Positions 11,586-20,511 of a stretch of DNA of 52,861 nucleotides are shown piece by piece (positions within the stretch are counted from its first letter, which is position 1; every line of letters starts with the position of its first letter). This stretch comes from an uncultured Clostridia bacterium. GTDB lineage: Bacteria > Bacillota > Clostridia > Christensenellales > Borkfalkiaceae. The notes under the pieces were generated by a model that saw only the letters and a list, made by a program, of their open reading frames with translations, was not told the origin of the DNA and did no database searches. The translations under genes were made by a program, and so were the position numbers. The stretch lies in contig CALVLV010000013.1 in assembly GCA_944341075.1 (NCBI GenBank), positions 1-52,861 on the forward strand, given 5' to 3'.

Positions 11586-12050
11586 ATGATAGTCCGCAGA
11601 GCAGAAAACAGAGATATCCCCGCCATACTCGGTCTTTTAAAGCAGGTAAACGAGGTGCACGCCAAGGCCCGCCCCGACATATTCAAACTTACCACCAAGT
11701 ATAACGCGGAAGAGGTGGAGGCCATAATAGCCGATAAAAACACTCCGGTATTTGTCGGCGGACAAAACGGAAAAATCGCGGGGTACGCTATGTGCAGGTT
11801 TATAGAGCACAGGGGCGAAAATCTGCTTGCAGACATAAAAACACTGTATCTGGACGATTTGTGCGTAGATGAAGATATGCGCGGCAGGGGCGTCGGCTCT
11901 GAAATTTTCAGCCACGTGCTGGCCTTTGCAAAAGACAGCGGTTGCTATAACCTTACACTCAACGTGTGGGCGTGCAACCCTGCGGCAGAGACGTTCTATA
12001 AAAAGTGCGGGTTGCTTGCACAGCGCACTACAATGGAAAAAATTCTTTAA
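11586..12050 (+). CDS. GNAT-family N-acetyltransferase
   Basis: 154 residues with the complete GNAT fold. The acetyl-CoA pyrophosphate loop (motif A) is L-C-V-D-E-D-M-R-G-R-G-V-G at about residues 95-107, followed by the helix SEIFSHVLAFAKDSGC and motif B (NPAAETFYKKCGL, about 134-146), where the aromatic Tyr is the usual general acid position. It transfers an acetyl group to an unknown amine, either a small molecule or a protein N-terminus. It is closest in style to the RimI/YkkB-like stand-alone enzymes. The gene appears monocistronic: a weak ribosome site precedes ATG 11586 and an intrinsic terminator follows at once. Confidence 0.85.
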   Translation: MIVRRAENRDIPAILGLLKQVNEVHAKARPDIFKLTTKYNAEEVEAIIADKNTPVFVGGQNGKIAGYAMCRFIEHRGENLLADIKTLYLDDLCVDEDMRGRGVGSEIFSHVLAFAKDSGCYNLTLNVWACNPAAETFYKKCGLLAQRTTMEKIL

Positions 12051-12066
12051 ATGCACTTTAAAATGT

Positions 12067-12092
12067 GGCGGGCGGCGTGCCCGCCCTTTTTA
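12067..12092 (+). terminator. Intrinsic terminator of the GNAT gene
   Basis: GGCGGGC-ggcgt-GCCCGCC followed by CTTTTTAT, 17 bp after the stop codon. Confidence 0.85.
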
Positions 12093-12107
12093 TATTGCCG
12101 CAAAGTA

Positions 12108-12136
12108 TTGATATTTTTATATTGTTGTGATATAAT
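12108..12136 (+). promoter_or_regulatory. Sigma-A promoter of the exonuclease/methyltransferase pair
   Basis: TTGATA (12108-12113), 17 bp spacer, TATAAT (12131-12136), 44 bp before the start codon. Confidence 0.75.
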
Positions 12137-12180
12137 CGTAGATGATTTACGGCTTATTATAAAGGATTTTACCGCAGTTT

Positions 12181-13131
12181 ATGAATCTGGTATTTTTTGA
12201 TATAGAGTGCGCCAGCGTCTACAAGACTATGGCAAAGATATGCGCCTTCGGGTATGTTGTTTGCGACGAAAACTTCAATATAACCGCAAAGGAGGACATA
12301 CTAATCAACCCCAAAGGTTCCTTTCACCTGACCGACGCCAAGGGCGAAAAGGGGCTGGTGCTGCCGTATAAATACGCCGACTTCAAAAAATACGACGATT
12401 TCCGCACGGTCTATCCCAAAATAAAGGCCCTTTTAGAGGACGAAAACAACGTTGCCGCAGGGCACGCCACCTATAACGACGTAAATTATTTAAACCTTGA
12501 AACACGCCGCTTCAAACTTCCGTCGTTCAACTTCAGCTTTTCAGATACCCAGCTGATATACATGACAATGACGGGCGGCTTTTCGCGCCAGTACGGGCTG
12601 GAATACATCACAAAAGACCTGAACGTGGAGTTTACGCCCCACCGCGCGGCCGACGACGCATACGCCACCATGCGCGTGGCAGAGGCAATGTGCCGCCAGC
12701 ACGGTTGCGGGTTTGCCGAACTTGAAAAAAAGTTCAACATTACCCGCGGCAGGATAGCCGATTACAACATAGTGCGGCCGCGTTCCACGGGGTATTCCGA
12801 ATATACCGAAACGCGCAGGGCGCTTAAAGAGGAGCGCAGCCGCGCCCGCCGCGACTTTTATGTATATCTCTCCCGCAAAAAGCGCCGCCCCGAGGGCAAA
12901 CTCAAGGGCAAGATATTCAACTTTGCGCGCTGCATAGAGGACGATATCGCCCTTTCGGAGGGGCTTCTGGACAAGATCTACGCCGCGGGTGGCGAATATA
13001 CGCAAAAGCTTGCGCAGTGCAACATATACTGCGCGCCCGAAGGCGACGGCTCGGTGCGCACCCGCACGGCCCTTTCAAAGGAGGGGCTGCCCGTTATCAC
13101 ATTAGAACAGCTCAGGGAGCTTTTGCAATGA
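12181..13131 (+). CDS. DnaQ-like DEDDh 3'-5' exonuclease
   Basis: 316 residues. The RNase H-like exonuclease core is at residues 1-170: FFDIEC gives the first acidic pair (Asp7, Glu9), GHATYNDVNYL gives the second Asp, and PHRAADDAYAT gives the closing His and Asp of the DEDDh class. These enzymes bind two Mg ions and trim 3' ends of single-stranded DNA or RNA. The C-terminal half (about 190-316) is a basic, Arg/Lys-rich region with no recognised domain, perhaps a substrate-binding arm. It overlaps the next gene by 4 nt (ATGA), suggesting coupling with an rRNA methyltransferase and a possible role in RNA processing rather than DNA proofreading. That last step is inference. Confidence 0.8.
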   Translation: MNLVFFDIECASVYKTMAKICAFGYVVCDENFNITAKEDILINPKGSFHLTDAKGEKGLVLPYKYADFKKYDDFRTVYPKIKALLEDENNVAAGHATYNDVNYLNLETRRFKLPSFNFSFSDTQLIYMTMTGGFSRQYGLEYITKDLNVEFTPHRAADDAYATMRVAEAMCRQHGCGFAELEKKFNITRGRIADYNIVRPRSTGYSEYTETRRALKEERSRARRDFYVYLSRKKRRPEGKLKGKIFNFARCIEDDIALSEGLLDKIYAAGGEYTQKLAQCNIYCAPEGDGSVRTRTALSKEGLPVITLEQLRELLQ

Positions 13132-14414
13132 ACACAGTTCCGCCTGCAGAATTTTTAAACCGTATGCGCGCTGCGCTCGGCGGTGAGTATGCCGACTTCG
13201 AGGGGGTGTACAGCCTTCCCGCAGAGCGCGCCATCCGCGTAAATACCCTTAAAATAAGCGCGGAGGAGTTTGCAAAAATAAGCCCGTTCCCGCTTGAAGG
13301 CGCCGTGCCTTGGTGCGGGGACGGCTTTTATATCTCGGAAGAAAAGCCCGGGCTGTTCCCAGAACACGCCGCGGGGCTTTACTATGTGCAGGAACCTTCG
13401 GCAATGTGCGCCGCGCCCCTTTTAAAAGACATACGCGGCAAAACCGTGCTCGACCTGTGCTCCGCCCCGGGCGGCAAGGGCACACAGCTGGCCGCGCAGA
13501 TGGCAGGCGAGGGATTGCTTTTTTTGAACGAAATAAACTTTTCGCGCGCTAAAATACTTTCGCAGAACGTTGAAAGAATGGGCATAAAAAACGCTGTGGT
13601 AACGGTGGCAAGCCCCGCCGCGCTGGCGCAAAATTATGCGGGCTTTTTCAACTGCGTGCTGGTGGACGCCCCCTGTTCGGGCGAGGGCATGTTCCGCAAG
13701 GAGCAGACCGCCATACCCGAATGGAGCGAACAGAATGTTGAAATGTGCGCCCGCCGCCAGTCGGAGATACTCGACTGTGCCGAAAGGCTTTTAAAGCCGG
13801 GCGGAAGGATAGTGTATTCCACTTGCACCTTTGCCGAAGTTGAGGACGAAGGGCAGGTACAAAGCTTTTTGTCGCGGCACGGCGCATTTACGCTTTTAAA
13901 GCAGGAAAAGTTGTATCCGCACAGGGTGCGCGGCGAAGGTCACTTTGCTGTACTGCTGCAAAAGGACGGCGCGGGGGAGCAAAGCGTTTGCCGCCCCGCC
14001 CGCGCGGGGGTAAAGCGCGAGGCCGAAAAGTTGTGGCGCGACTTTGAAGGGCAGCATCTGAATACGCGGTTCGGCAACCTGTGCATGGTGGGCGAAGCGC
14101 TCTACAGCCTGCCGCAGGGCATGCCCGAACTATCTGTGCAGACGCTGCGCGCGGGCGTGCGGCTGGGCGAATTTACAAACGGCAGGTTTACTCCCTCACA
14201 TTCGCTCGCCATGTGTTTAAAACAGGGCGAGGCAGGGTTTTTTGAGCTGGACGAAAAGTCTGCAAGGGCGTACATAGGCGGGCTTACGCTGCCCTGCAAT
14301 AAAAGCGGCTGGCTGATCGCGGCATACAATGGCTATCCGCTCGGCTGGGTAAAATCTTCGGGCGGCGTGGCAAAAAACCATTACCCCAAGGCCCTGCGCC
14401 TTATTCTGCAGTAA
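13128..14414 (+). CDS. RsmF-like 16S rRNA m5C methyltransferase (NOL1/NOP2/Sun family)
   Basis: 428 residues from ATG 13128, which overlaps the preceding stop as ATGA. The SAM-binding motif I is LDLCSAPGGKGTQ (residues about 107-119). The two catalytic cysteines sit in VDAPCSGEGMFRKE and in IVYSTCTF, the arrangement of Nop2/Sun RNA cytosine-5 methyltransferases. The GMFRK continuation is typical of the RsmF/YebU-like group that modifies 16S rRNA. The C-terminal 110 residues, ending in GYPLGWVKSSGGVAKNHYPK, form the RNA-binding PUA-like cap of that group. It acts on ribosomal subunits in the cytosol. Its pairing with the exonuclease gene supports a shared RNA-maturation transcript. Confidence 0.88.
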   Translation: MNTVPPAEFLNRMRAALGGEYADFEGVYSLPAERAIRVNTLKISAEEFAKISPFPLEGAVPWCGDGFYISEEKPGLFPEHAAGLYYVQEPSAMCAAPLLKDIRGKTVLDLCSAPGGKGTQLAAQMAGEGLLFLNEINFSRAKILSQNVERMGIKNAVVTVASPAALAQNYAGFFNCVLVDAPCSGEGMFRKEQTAIPEWSEQNVEMCARRQSEILDCAERLLKPGGRIVYSTCTFAEVEDEGQVQSFLSRHGAFTLLKQEKLYPHRVRGEGHFAVLLQKDGAGEQSVCRPARAGVKREAEKLWRDFEGQHLNTRFGNLCMVGEALYSLPQGMPELSVQTLRAGVRLGEFTNGRFTPSHSLAMCLKQGEAGFFELDEKSARAYIGGLTLPCNKSGWLIAAYNGYPLGWVKSSGGVAKNHYPKALRLILQ

Positions 14415-14443
14415 TAAAATATTATTCCTTGTAAAACATAAAA

Positions 14444-14485
14444 AGATTTCTCCGCTCGCTTACGTTTCTTATACAAAATGACAAT
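14444..14485 (-). repeat. Dispersed 40 bp intergenic repeat, copy B (reverse)
   Basis: Read on the minus strand it begins ATTGTCATTTTG and ends GCGGAGAAATCT, matching copies A (11425) and C (46571) at both ends with a diverged middle. Confidence 0.5.
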
Positions 14486-14564
14486 GCAGCGGCAGGCGGA
14501 AACACCGTCTGCCGCTTTTTGCGTAAATCTGCCGACCGCTATTGACGGCGCCCGCTTTCGGGTA

Positions 14565-14593
14565 TTGACAGCGCCATAAAGCGACTGTATAAT
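14565..14593 (+). promoter_or_regulatory. Sigma-A promoter of the InlB-repeat membrane protein
   Basis: TTGACA (14565-14570), 17 bp spacer, TATAAT (14588-14593). A leader of about 90 nt precedes the ATG. Confidence 0.8.
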
Positions 14594-14691
14594 TTAATTG
14601 AAACCTGCGGCAAGGCGCGCATGTTGTCTGTATATTCGTGGCTTTAAAAATAAGTAAATTTTAAATACGGACGCGCAAACAGGGGCATAAT

Positions 14692-15501
14692 ATGAAAAAA
14701 CGTAAAACTTTTGAAAAAATCGGAAAAATAATACTCGCAGTTTTTGCACTGGTTACAATTGGATGGATGATATTTGTGATAGTGCAGTTTGTAAACTGTG
14801 CCACTATGCGCTTTCTTAAGGGCGACGCAAAGGCGACGGACTTGTTTATTTACTCGGAAGAAGATGACGGCATAAGAATACTCGGACTTACAAAAGAGGG
14901 CGGCGACAAAAAATATTTGATTATCCCTTCGGAAATAAACGGCAAACCGGTGCTGTATCTCGGATGCAATACAGGTTTCGACGGCGCCGCGGTTTCATAT
15001 AATTTCGATGACTACGGCTGTATAAATTTTGCAAGCGCTGCCCTGCAAAAAGTTTACGTCATGCCCGACGTCCGTGTAATAGGCTGTTACGCGAACTATG
15101 CAATGGTGCCGGAAAGTAAAAATTTTGTTGGATTTATTCTGCTTTCTGCCACCGCGGACGATGCGACCAAGTCCAATATCGGGAACTTCGTATATTCTGC
15201 TAGCGGCACGCATTTTAAAAGAGCAAACTTATCTTATTGTTATAACTACGAAAACGCCCCGAACGACGGCTATTATTGGATCGATGACTGGGATTATGGC
15301 GCTAAAATAGAATTTATCCCGCCCGAGCCGGAACGGAAAGGTTATACATTTGGAGGGTGGTATAAGGAGCCGGAATGTATAAATAAATGGAATTTTGAAA
15401 CGGATGTTCTGCCGGAAGAGCGCACGGAAATAAATGAAGAAGGTGAAGAGGAGGTGATTTACCAAGAGACAAAACTATATGCACAGTGGATAGGAGACTG
15501 A
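14692..15501 (+). CDS. Membrane-anchored protein with one InlB-type (Flg_new) repeat
   Basis: 269 residues. A basic N-terminus is followed by one membrane helix (about residues 12-35) with no cleavage or lipobox motif, so the protein is probably an N-in, C-out membrane anchor. The extracellular middle (about 40-200) is not recognised. The C-terminal 60 residues contain YTFGGWYKEPEC and end in ETKLYAQWIGD, the signature of the Listeria-Bacteroides/InlB B-repeat, a small beta-grasp-like module usually found in cell-surface proteins. Most surface proteins carry several copies; a single terminal copy is short for the family. It is convergent with the giant surface protein gene and shares its terminator. 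Role unknown. Confidence 0.7.
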   Translation: MKKRKTFEKIGKIILAVFALVTIGWMIFVIVQFVNCATMRFLKGDAKATDLFIYSEEDDGIRILGLTKEGGDKKYLIIPSEINGKPVLYLGCNTGFDGAAVSYNFDDYGCINFASAALQKVYVMPDVRVIGCYANYAMVPESKNFVGFILLSATADDATKSNIGNFVYSASGTHFKRANLSYCYNYENAPNDGYYWIDDWDYGAKIEFIPPEPERKGYTFGGWYKEPECINKWNFETDVLPEERTEINEEGEEEVIYQETKLYAQWIGD

Positions 15502-15530
15502 AGCCATTAAAATAATTTAAACATAATTAA

Positions 15531-15560
15531 AGGCGCCCGCGCAATGTTGCGCGGGCGCCT
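15531..15560. terminator. Bidirectional terminator
   Basis: A 14 bp perfect stem (AGGCGCCCGCGCAA and its complement) with a two-base loop, placed 29 bp after the InlB-repeat gene and 35 bp after the convergent giant gene. Confidence 0.85.
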
Positions 15561-15595
15561 TGCCCTTTTAATTCAAAAGCCTTATTTCATGCTTT

Positions 15596-18500
15596 TTATT
15601 TGTCTTCGCCTTCAGGCTTTTCTGCGGGAGCTTCGGCCTCGGCAGGGGCTTCCGTTGCAGGTGCCTCGGTTTCCTCTGCACCTTCAGCTGCTGCCTCGTC
15701 GGCAGAACCTTCGGCTGCCTCTGCGCTTTCGGCGGGGGCTTCGGTCTCTTCGGGTGCGCTCTCCTCAGCGGGGGCTTCGGTCGTCTCCTCTGCAGGCGCG
15801 GTCACTTCGTCGGCCGTTTCGCCTTCTGCCCTTTCGGCGTCTTCTGCGGGAACTTCTTCCGTAAGGCCGAGCTTGCGGATGTAGTGCTTACGCTTGCCTG
15901 CATATACGTTGCGCTCGGTGTGCTTGCGGGGATTGATGCGCCTCTTTTTAAGCAGATCCCTGATAAACAACGATATCAGCGTAAAGATGAGCGCTACCGC
16001 AAGTATTATCGAAGCTACCAGCAGCCATACGTTGGTATTGCTTGCAGGGGTCTCTTCCTCGTCGGTGCTATCGTCAGCCGTGCCTGTAGAAACGGTAACG
16101 TTGGTTGCCGAATAGTCTACAAATATATACGAAGAGGAGTTTGCCTTATCTCTGTAAGCAAGGTATACAAGCGTTTCGCTGTAATCGTCGGGCGAATAGT
16201 CGTAACCGGTTTCGCCGCTCTCTGCAATGTCGCCGTTGAAGGGGATGTAACCCTCGTCGTCGTACAGAGAGTAGGTGTAGTACATTGCGTCGTAACCTGC
16301 GGGTTCGTCGTCATCTGTCAGGTCGCCGCTTGCAACAAAGCCGTCGAACAGCTCTTCGTAGTAAGCTATGTTCCTGCCTGCCTCGTTTATCATGCCCTCG
16401 GTGAGCAGGCCGTGGCTGTCGAACAGTTCAATGTACTGCCTTATTATCTCGTCGGTGTAGGCCTGAGTGAAGTTGGTGTAGGTGTCTTCGTCGGCAGAAA
16501 TGCTGTTGTAGTCAAATATCACATAGCTGCCGGGCACGCTGCCGTTGGTGCTGTCGGCAACGAATGTGCCGCTGCCCGAGGATGCAACGCCGCTGTATTC
16601 CCTTGCGCCGCTCCACAGTTCAAGCGTGTAGTTGGCACTCTCGTCGCCGGTGTGGACAAAGAAGGTGACTTCCTGCCACTTGTCGGCAACAAATTCGCCG
16701 TCCTTGTTATAGCCGAGCTGGCTTATGTCTGCGGTGTTGGGGTCGCCCGTTTCGCCGAACAATCTGCCATCTGCGTCATACCTGCCGTCTATTGCCATGT
16801 AAAGTTGCTTGGTGCTGTCGGCAGAGGTATTGTTGTAGCGCAGGTCTGCACCGCCATTGTCTTTGCCTTTAACAAAGCTTTCTACAGGGCCGGTATAGCT
16901 GATAGTGGCATTGCCGTCGCTATCTTTTTCGTTGACGATATAATAGTATGCGCCGTTCCTGTATTCGAATACCTTGGTAGTGGTGCCGTCGCTGTTTGTG
17001 GCAACAAGGTAGTGGGGGGACTGCTGTCCTTCATCGCCCTTGGCGGCCTCTTCGGCACTGATATAATATATCTCGTTGCTGTCAAGTTCGTCAAAGCTTA
17101 CTTCTGTGCCCTCTGCATCAAAGTAGCTTGCCGTCTCGTCGAAGTATTCCCTTTCGTAGTTATAAAGGTTGGCAAAGTAGTTGCCGTTCCTGTCTGTGTG
17201 AAGCCCGTTGTTCTGCAGTGTGTACACAACGTGGGCGCGCGCGTCGTAGGTGTCGTCGTTGTAGTCGGGTTCGCCGTCGAGCACGTTGCCCATGCTGTCG
17301 TACCAGAAGCTGTATGCGGGCAGTTCGAATGTGGAAATGTCTGTGCGGGTATCGGGGTCGGTGAGGTATACATAGGCAACTGCGCCCTTGCTTACCTTTA
17401 CCCTTGTGGTTATTGCCTGGTAGCCCGAAGCCGCAACAGTGGTGGCGCTGTCTGCTATAAAGCCGTAGTTGAGCGCGGCGGCCTCGCCTATAGTTCTTAT
17501 GGTGTTTACTATCAGCAGGGGCTGAACTGAAACGCTGCCGAATATCTTGTTCCATGCATCCAGAGCCGAAAGGGCAGATGCCTGGTTGTATTCCACAAGG
17601 GCGTTCAGCCACTGGAACCTGTCGGGATCGGCGGTCAGGCCGTCGAGGTAGTTTTCAAAGTAGTCCTTATTTATAAGGCCTGCATTGTCGTTTGCGTTGC
17701 GTTTGTCGTAGCCGCTTGCGTCAACGCTGTCCCTGAACACTACCGATGCGCTTGCGCCGTTCACGCCGTTATACGATGCGGGACGGGTGATGTTGTCCTT
17801 TATGTTGTTGCTCAGCGCGCCGTAAACTTCGTCCATGAAGTTATTGGAGCGGTTGTCGGTGGTAGAGAATGTGAAGCTTGCGGCATACGTGCCTGTGGAG
17901 GCAAGACCGAATATATCTTCGTTCTCTATATCAAACGTCTGAATGTTGGTAAGCACGGCGTAGCCGGGCCTGTAAGCCGAAATGGTGGTGTCCTTTATGG
18001 TGGAGTTGCCGAAGCTGAAGTCAAGGCGGAATGTCTTTGCCTCGTCAAGCGTGTTTTCAACAAAGAAGAAGCACTGTACCCAGCCGTTGTATATGTCTTC
18101 CTGTTCGCCCACGTCAAAGGTAACGTCGGTGGTGTCTACGGTAAGGGTGGAGTATACGTCCTCGTCGTCGGTGTCCACAATGTCTATCGTGGCGGCGGTG
18201 CTGCCGTCCATGTCCGAAGTCTTTACCCAGAACGATACTATCTTATACTCGCCGGGCTCCATTGTAAAGCTGTCGCCCGTGCCCGTTATCTGCGAGGTGT
18301 ATGCCGCGCCGCGGGAAGAGAGTATCATAAGCGCGTTGCCGTTCTCTTCTGCCCCGGGCAGGTCTGCCGCGCCCGCAAGCGCCTCGGCTATGCGCGCCGA
18401 ATAGTATTCTACGCCGGCTATGCCGCTCGCTGCGTCTATGCTTGCGTCTATGTCGCTCAGCCCGAACGATGCAATAACGTCGTTTTTGGTGTTAATGTCA

Positions 18501-19915
18501 AGGTTGTTGTTGGTAACGGTGCCGCTTACGTCCAGCCTGCCCACCTGATAGAAGGTAGGAACGACGGAGGAGGTGACGTAGTGGTCGGCGTCCTCGGTGA
18601 GCCATGCCTTAACGGTGCTTTCGGTTAAGGGGCTGGCCACCTTTTCGCTGCCGGAGGCAAGGTCTATCAAAAAGCTCCTGTTGCCGCCGAATTCGTCGTA
18701 GCTGTATTCGTTTTCAACGCCGTCTACCGAAAGATTGCACGTTGCGGCAATGCTGTCTTTGTCTGCCTGGTAATTTTCGCTGTCGTCTATGTCGGGGTAT
18801 TGCGTGCAGGTCAGGTCGTCGAAGAAGGCATAGCCCTCTACCGTCTCGGCAAAGTCTTCGTCGTCCTCTGCGCGGCCGAGCCCGAGCTCAACGTTCAGCG
18901 TGCTCGAGGCAAAGTCGCAGCCCTGAACATATATTTTGTACTGCACCCAGCCGTTGTTTTCGGTAACGCTGGCGGTGTTTATGTCGCCGATGTAGAAGGT
19001 ATCTACTTCGTTGCCGCCCACGGTGAGCGAAACGGAGATGTAGGCGCCAAGCCCGCCGTCTACGGCAGCCCCGTTGCGGTCGAACATCAGCGATTCGGTC
19101 TTTACCCATACCGAAAGTTCCGCCGCAGTGTTGGGCTCCAGCGTAATGGTGGAGGCGGAGGTATAGTACTGCGCCGTGCCGTAGCTGTCGTAGTCCAACG
19201 TTGTTTCGTCGCCGCTGTCGTCTTCTTTTACCGTGCTGTTGTAGTAGTTGTGTATCATCAGCACGTGGCTTTCAAAAACGTCCTTTTTGTCGGCGTCTTT
19301 ATAGAACAGCCCGTCGTCGCCCTCGGTCAGTTCAACCTTCTCGCCCTCGTCGTTGTTATAGTAATAGCGCTTGTTGTCGCCCTCGCCCTCAACTATCATG
19401 TTGTGGGTATAGGGGTTTTCTATCAGCGTTTTATCGGCTTCGGTCGCGTCGCTGCGCAGCGCAAGGTGCGGGTTGGCATAGGGTATATCGCGCACGCGCA
19501 TGCCGTTGTAGTCAACGTAATCCTCTTCGTAGTTGTCGTCGTCCTCGTCGAGGTCTTCGTTATGCTGCAGATCGTCGGCAATATGGTCGTTGTCGATTCT
19601 CGCCCAGCCCGCTTTGCTGGTATTGACTATGCCGTTCATAACATAGTTTGTTCTGCCTGCGGTAGAAAGCGACCAGCTGTCGGGCGTGTAGATTATATGG
19701 GTCTTATTGTCGCTGTCGTCAAAGAACTCAAAGTTGCCGTTTAAAATGGTCTGCTTGTCCGTGGAAGAGGAAGTGCTGCCGCCGTTATTTTCGTCATCTT
19801 CTTCGGTGGTGGTGCACGCCGCGGCAAGGCCGAGCGAAACAGCCATCACGCCCGAAAGCAAGGCAATGGCAAACTTTCTCATTCCGGATTTTGAGTGATA
19901 TTTTTTCTTGTACAT
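15596..19915 (-). CDS. Giant acidic surface protein, probable lipoprotein with a C-terminal membrane anchor
   Basis: 1439 residues. A basic N-terminus and a hydrophobic segment end in LAAAC (Cys34), a plausible though not ideal lipobox, followed by a Thr/Asp/Glu/Ser-rich linker. The long extracellular part is rich in Asp and aromatic residues and repeats a jelly-roll-like unit at least three times, each with a late strand such as NGWVQYKIYVQ, NGWVQCFFFVE or DKWQEVTFFVH (about residues 250-375, 520-670 and 1070-1180). This resembles carbohydrate-binding modules. A membrane helix follows at about 1295-1318, then a basic stretch and an Ala/Pro/Glu-rich tail of about 90 residues inside the cell. 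No catalytic domain is recognised. It is probably a cell-surface binding or scaffold protein. GCAGGTG precedes ATG 19915. Confidence 0.75.
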   Translation of the reverse strand: MYKKKYHSKSGMRKFAIALLSGVMAVSLGLAAACTTTEEDDENNGGSTSSSTDKQTILNGNFEFFDDSDNKTHIIYTPDSWSLSTAGRTNYVMNGIVNTSKAGWARIDNDHIADDLQHNEDLDEDDDNYEEDYVDYNGMRVRDIPYANPHLALRSDATEADKTLIENPYTHNMIVEGEGDNKRYYYNNDEGEKVELTEGDDGLFYKDADKKDVFESHVLMIHNYYNSTVKEDDSGDETTLDYDSYGTAQYYTSASTITLEPNTAAELSVWVKTESLMFDRNGAAVDGGLGAYISVSLTVGGNEVDTFYIGDINTASVTENNGWVQYKIYVQGCDFASSTLNVELGLGRAEDDEDFAETVEGYAFFDDLTCTQYPDIDDSENYQADKDSIAATCNLSVDGVENEYSYDEFGGNRSFLIDLASGSEKVASPLTESTVKAWLTEDADHYVTSSVVPTFYQVGRLDVSGTVTNNNLDINTKNDVIASFGLSDIDASIDAASGIAGVEYYSARIAEALAGAADLPGAEENGNALMILSSRGAAYTSQITGTGDSFTMEPGEYKIVSFWVKTSDMDGSTAATIDIVDTDDEDVYSTLTVDTTDVTFDVGEQEDIYNGWVQCFFFVENTLDEAKTFRLDFSFGNSTIKDTTISAYRPGYAVLTNIQTFDIENEDIFGLASTGTYAASFTFSTTDNRSNNFMDEVYGALSNNIKDNITRPASYNGVNGASASVVFRDSVDASGYDKRNANDNAGLINKDYFENYLDGLTADPDRFQWLNALVEYNQASALSALDAWNKIFGSVSVQPLLIVNTIRTIGEAAALNYGFIADSATTVAASGYQAITTRVKVSKGAVAYVYLTDPDTRTDISTFELPAYSFWYDSMGNVLDGEPDYNDDTYDARAHVVYTLQNNGLHTDRNGNYFANLYNYEREYFDETASYFDAEGTEVSFDELDSNEIYYISAEEAAKGDEGQQSPHYLVATNSDGTTTKVFEYRNGAYYYIVNEKDSDGNATISYTGPVESFVKGKDNGGADLRYNNTSADSTKQLYMAIDGRYDADGRLFGETGDPNTADISQLGYNKDGEFVADKWQEVTFFVHTGDESANYTLELWSGAREYSGVASSGSGTFVADSTNGSVPGSYVIFDYNSISADEDTYTNFTQAYTDEIIRQYIELFDSHGLLTEGMINEAGRNIAYYEELFDGFVASGDLTDDDEPAGYDAMYYTYSLYDDEGYIPFNGDIAESGETGYDYSPDDYSETLVYLAYRDKANSSSYIFVDYSATNVTVSTGTADDSTDEEETPASNTNVWLLVASIILAVALIFTLISLFIRDLLKKRRINPRKHTERNVYAGKRKHYIRKLGLTEEVPAEDAERAEGETADEVTAPAEETTEAPAEESAPEETEAPAESAEAAEGSADEAAAEGAEETEAPATEAPAEAEAPAEKPEGEDK

Positions 19916-20130
19916 ATAACACCTGCAAATATTTGTAGTAAAGCAAAAACTTTAAAAACCGTACTATGATATTTTAATATAAAAGGTGATTATAAGCAAG
20001 CATTTTTCCAGCCGTTTGAATGAAAAAACGGTTAAATTTAGTGAATTTGCTCAAACTTGCTGTATAGGGCGCCGCCCGCAGGGTAAAAGCGGCGCTTTGA
20101 TAATACTGTAAGGGGGTACATGCAGGCTGT

Positions 20131-20511
20131 ATGGAAAGGCATACCGCAGAAAAAATTAAAACTGTCGCGCGCGGCGTGTGCGCGGGCGCGGCGATAGGGG
20201 CGGCAAACGGCCTGTTCGGCGGGGGAGGCGGCATGATAGCCGTGCCCGTTCTTGGCGGGCTTCTGGGCTATCCGCAGCGGTGCGCGCACGCTACTGCAAT
20301 ACTCATCATCGCCCCGGTAAGCCTTGCGGGCGTAATAGCCTATGCCTTTGCCGGCTACCTTTGGCTGAATATCGCCCTCCCCGCCTCCGTGGGCATGGTC
20401 ACGGGCGGGGCGCTGGGCGCGCTCGGGCTGAACAAGCTCCCGCTGAATGCCGTGCGGCTGATATTCATAGCCGTAATGCTTGCCGCGGGCATAAGGATGG
20501 TGCTGCCGTGA
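20131..20511 (+). CDS. Half-size TSUP (TauE/SafE-type) transporter, first subunit
   Basis: 126 residues, about half the usual 250 of the TauE/SafE (DUF81) family, with four predicted membrane helices. The Gly-rich N-terminal signature (FGGGGGMIAVPVL, about residues 30-42) is typical of one TSUP repeat unit. The family exports or imports sulfur-containing anions such as sulfite, taurine breakdown products or sulfoacetate; the substrate here is unknown. The start at 20131 follows GCAGG. A stronger site, AAGGGGG at 20109-20115, sits before an out-of-frame ATG and is disregarded. Its stop overlaps the GTG of an equal-sized partner, implying a heterodimer that rebuilds the two-repeat transporter. 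Confidence 0.75.
   Translation: MERHTAEKIKTVARGVCAGAAIGAANGLFGGGGGMIAVPVLGGLLGYPQRCAHATAILIIAPVSLAGVIAYAFAGYLWLNIALPASVGMVTGGALGALGLNKLPLNAVRLIFIAVMLAAGIRMVLP

Noticed and set aside
15884-17530. 548-codon plus-strand open frame
   Set aside because: It lies wholly antisense to the giant surface protein gene; its composition (long Val/Cys/Ala runs) is the mirror of Asp/Tyr/Thr-rich codons and it has no ribosome site or recognisable domain.
18800-19744. 314-codon plus-strand frame
   Set aside because: Antisense to the giant surface protein; no ribosome site and no domain.
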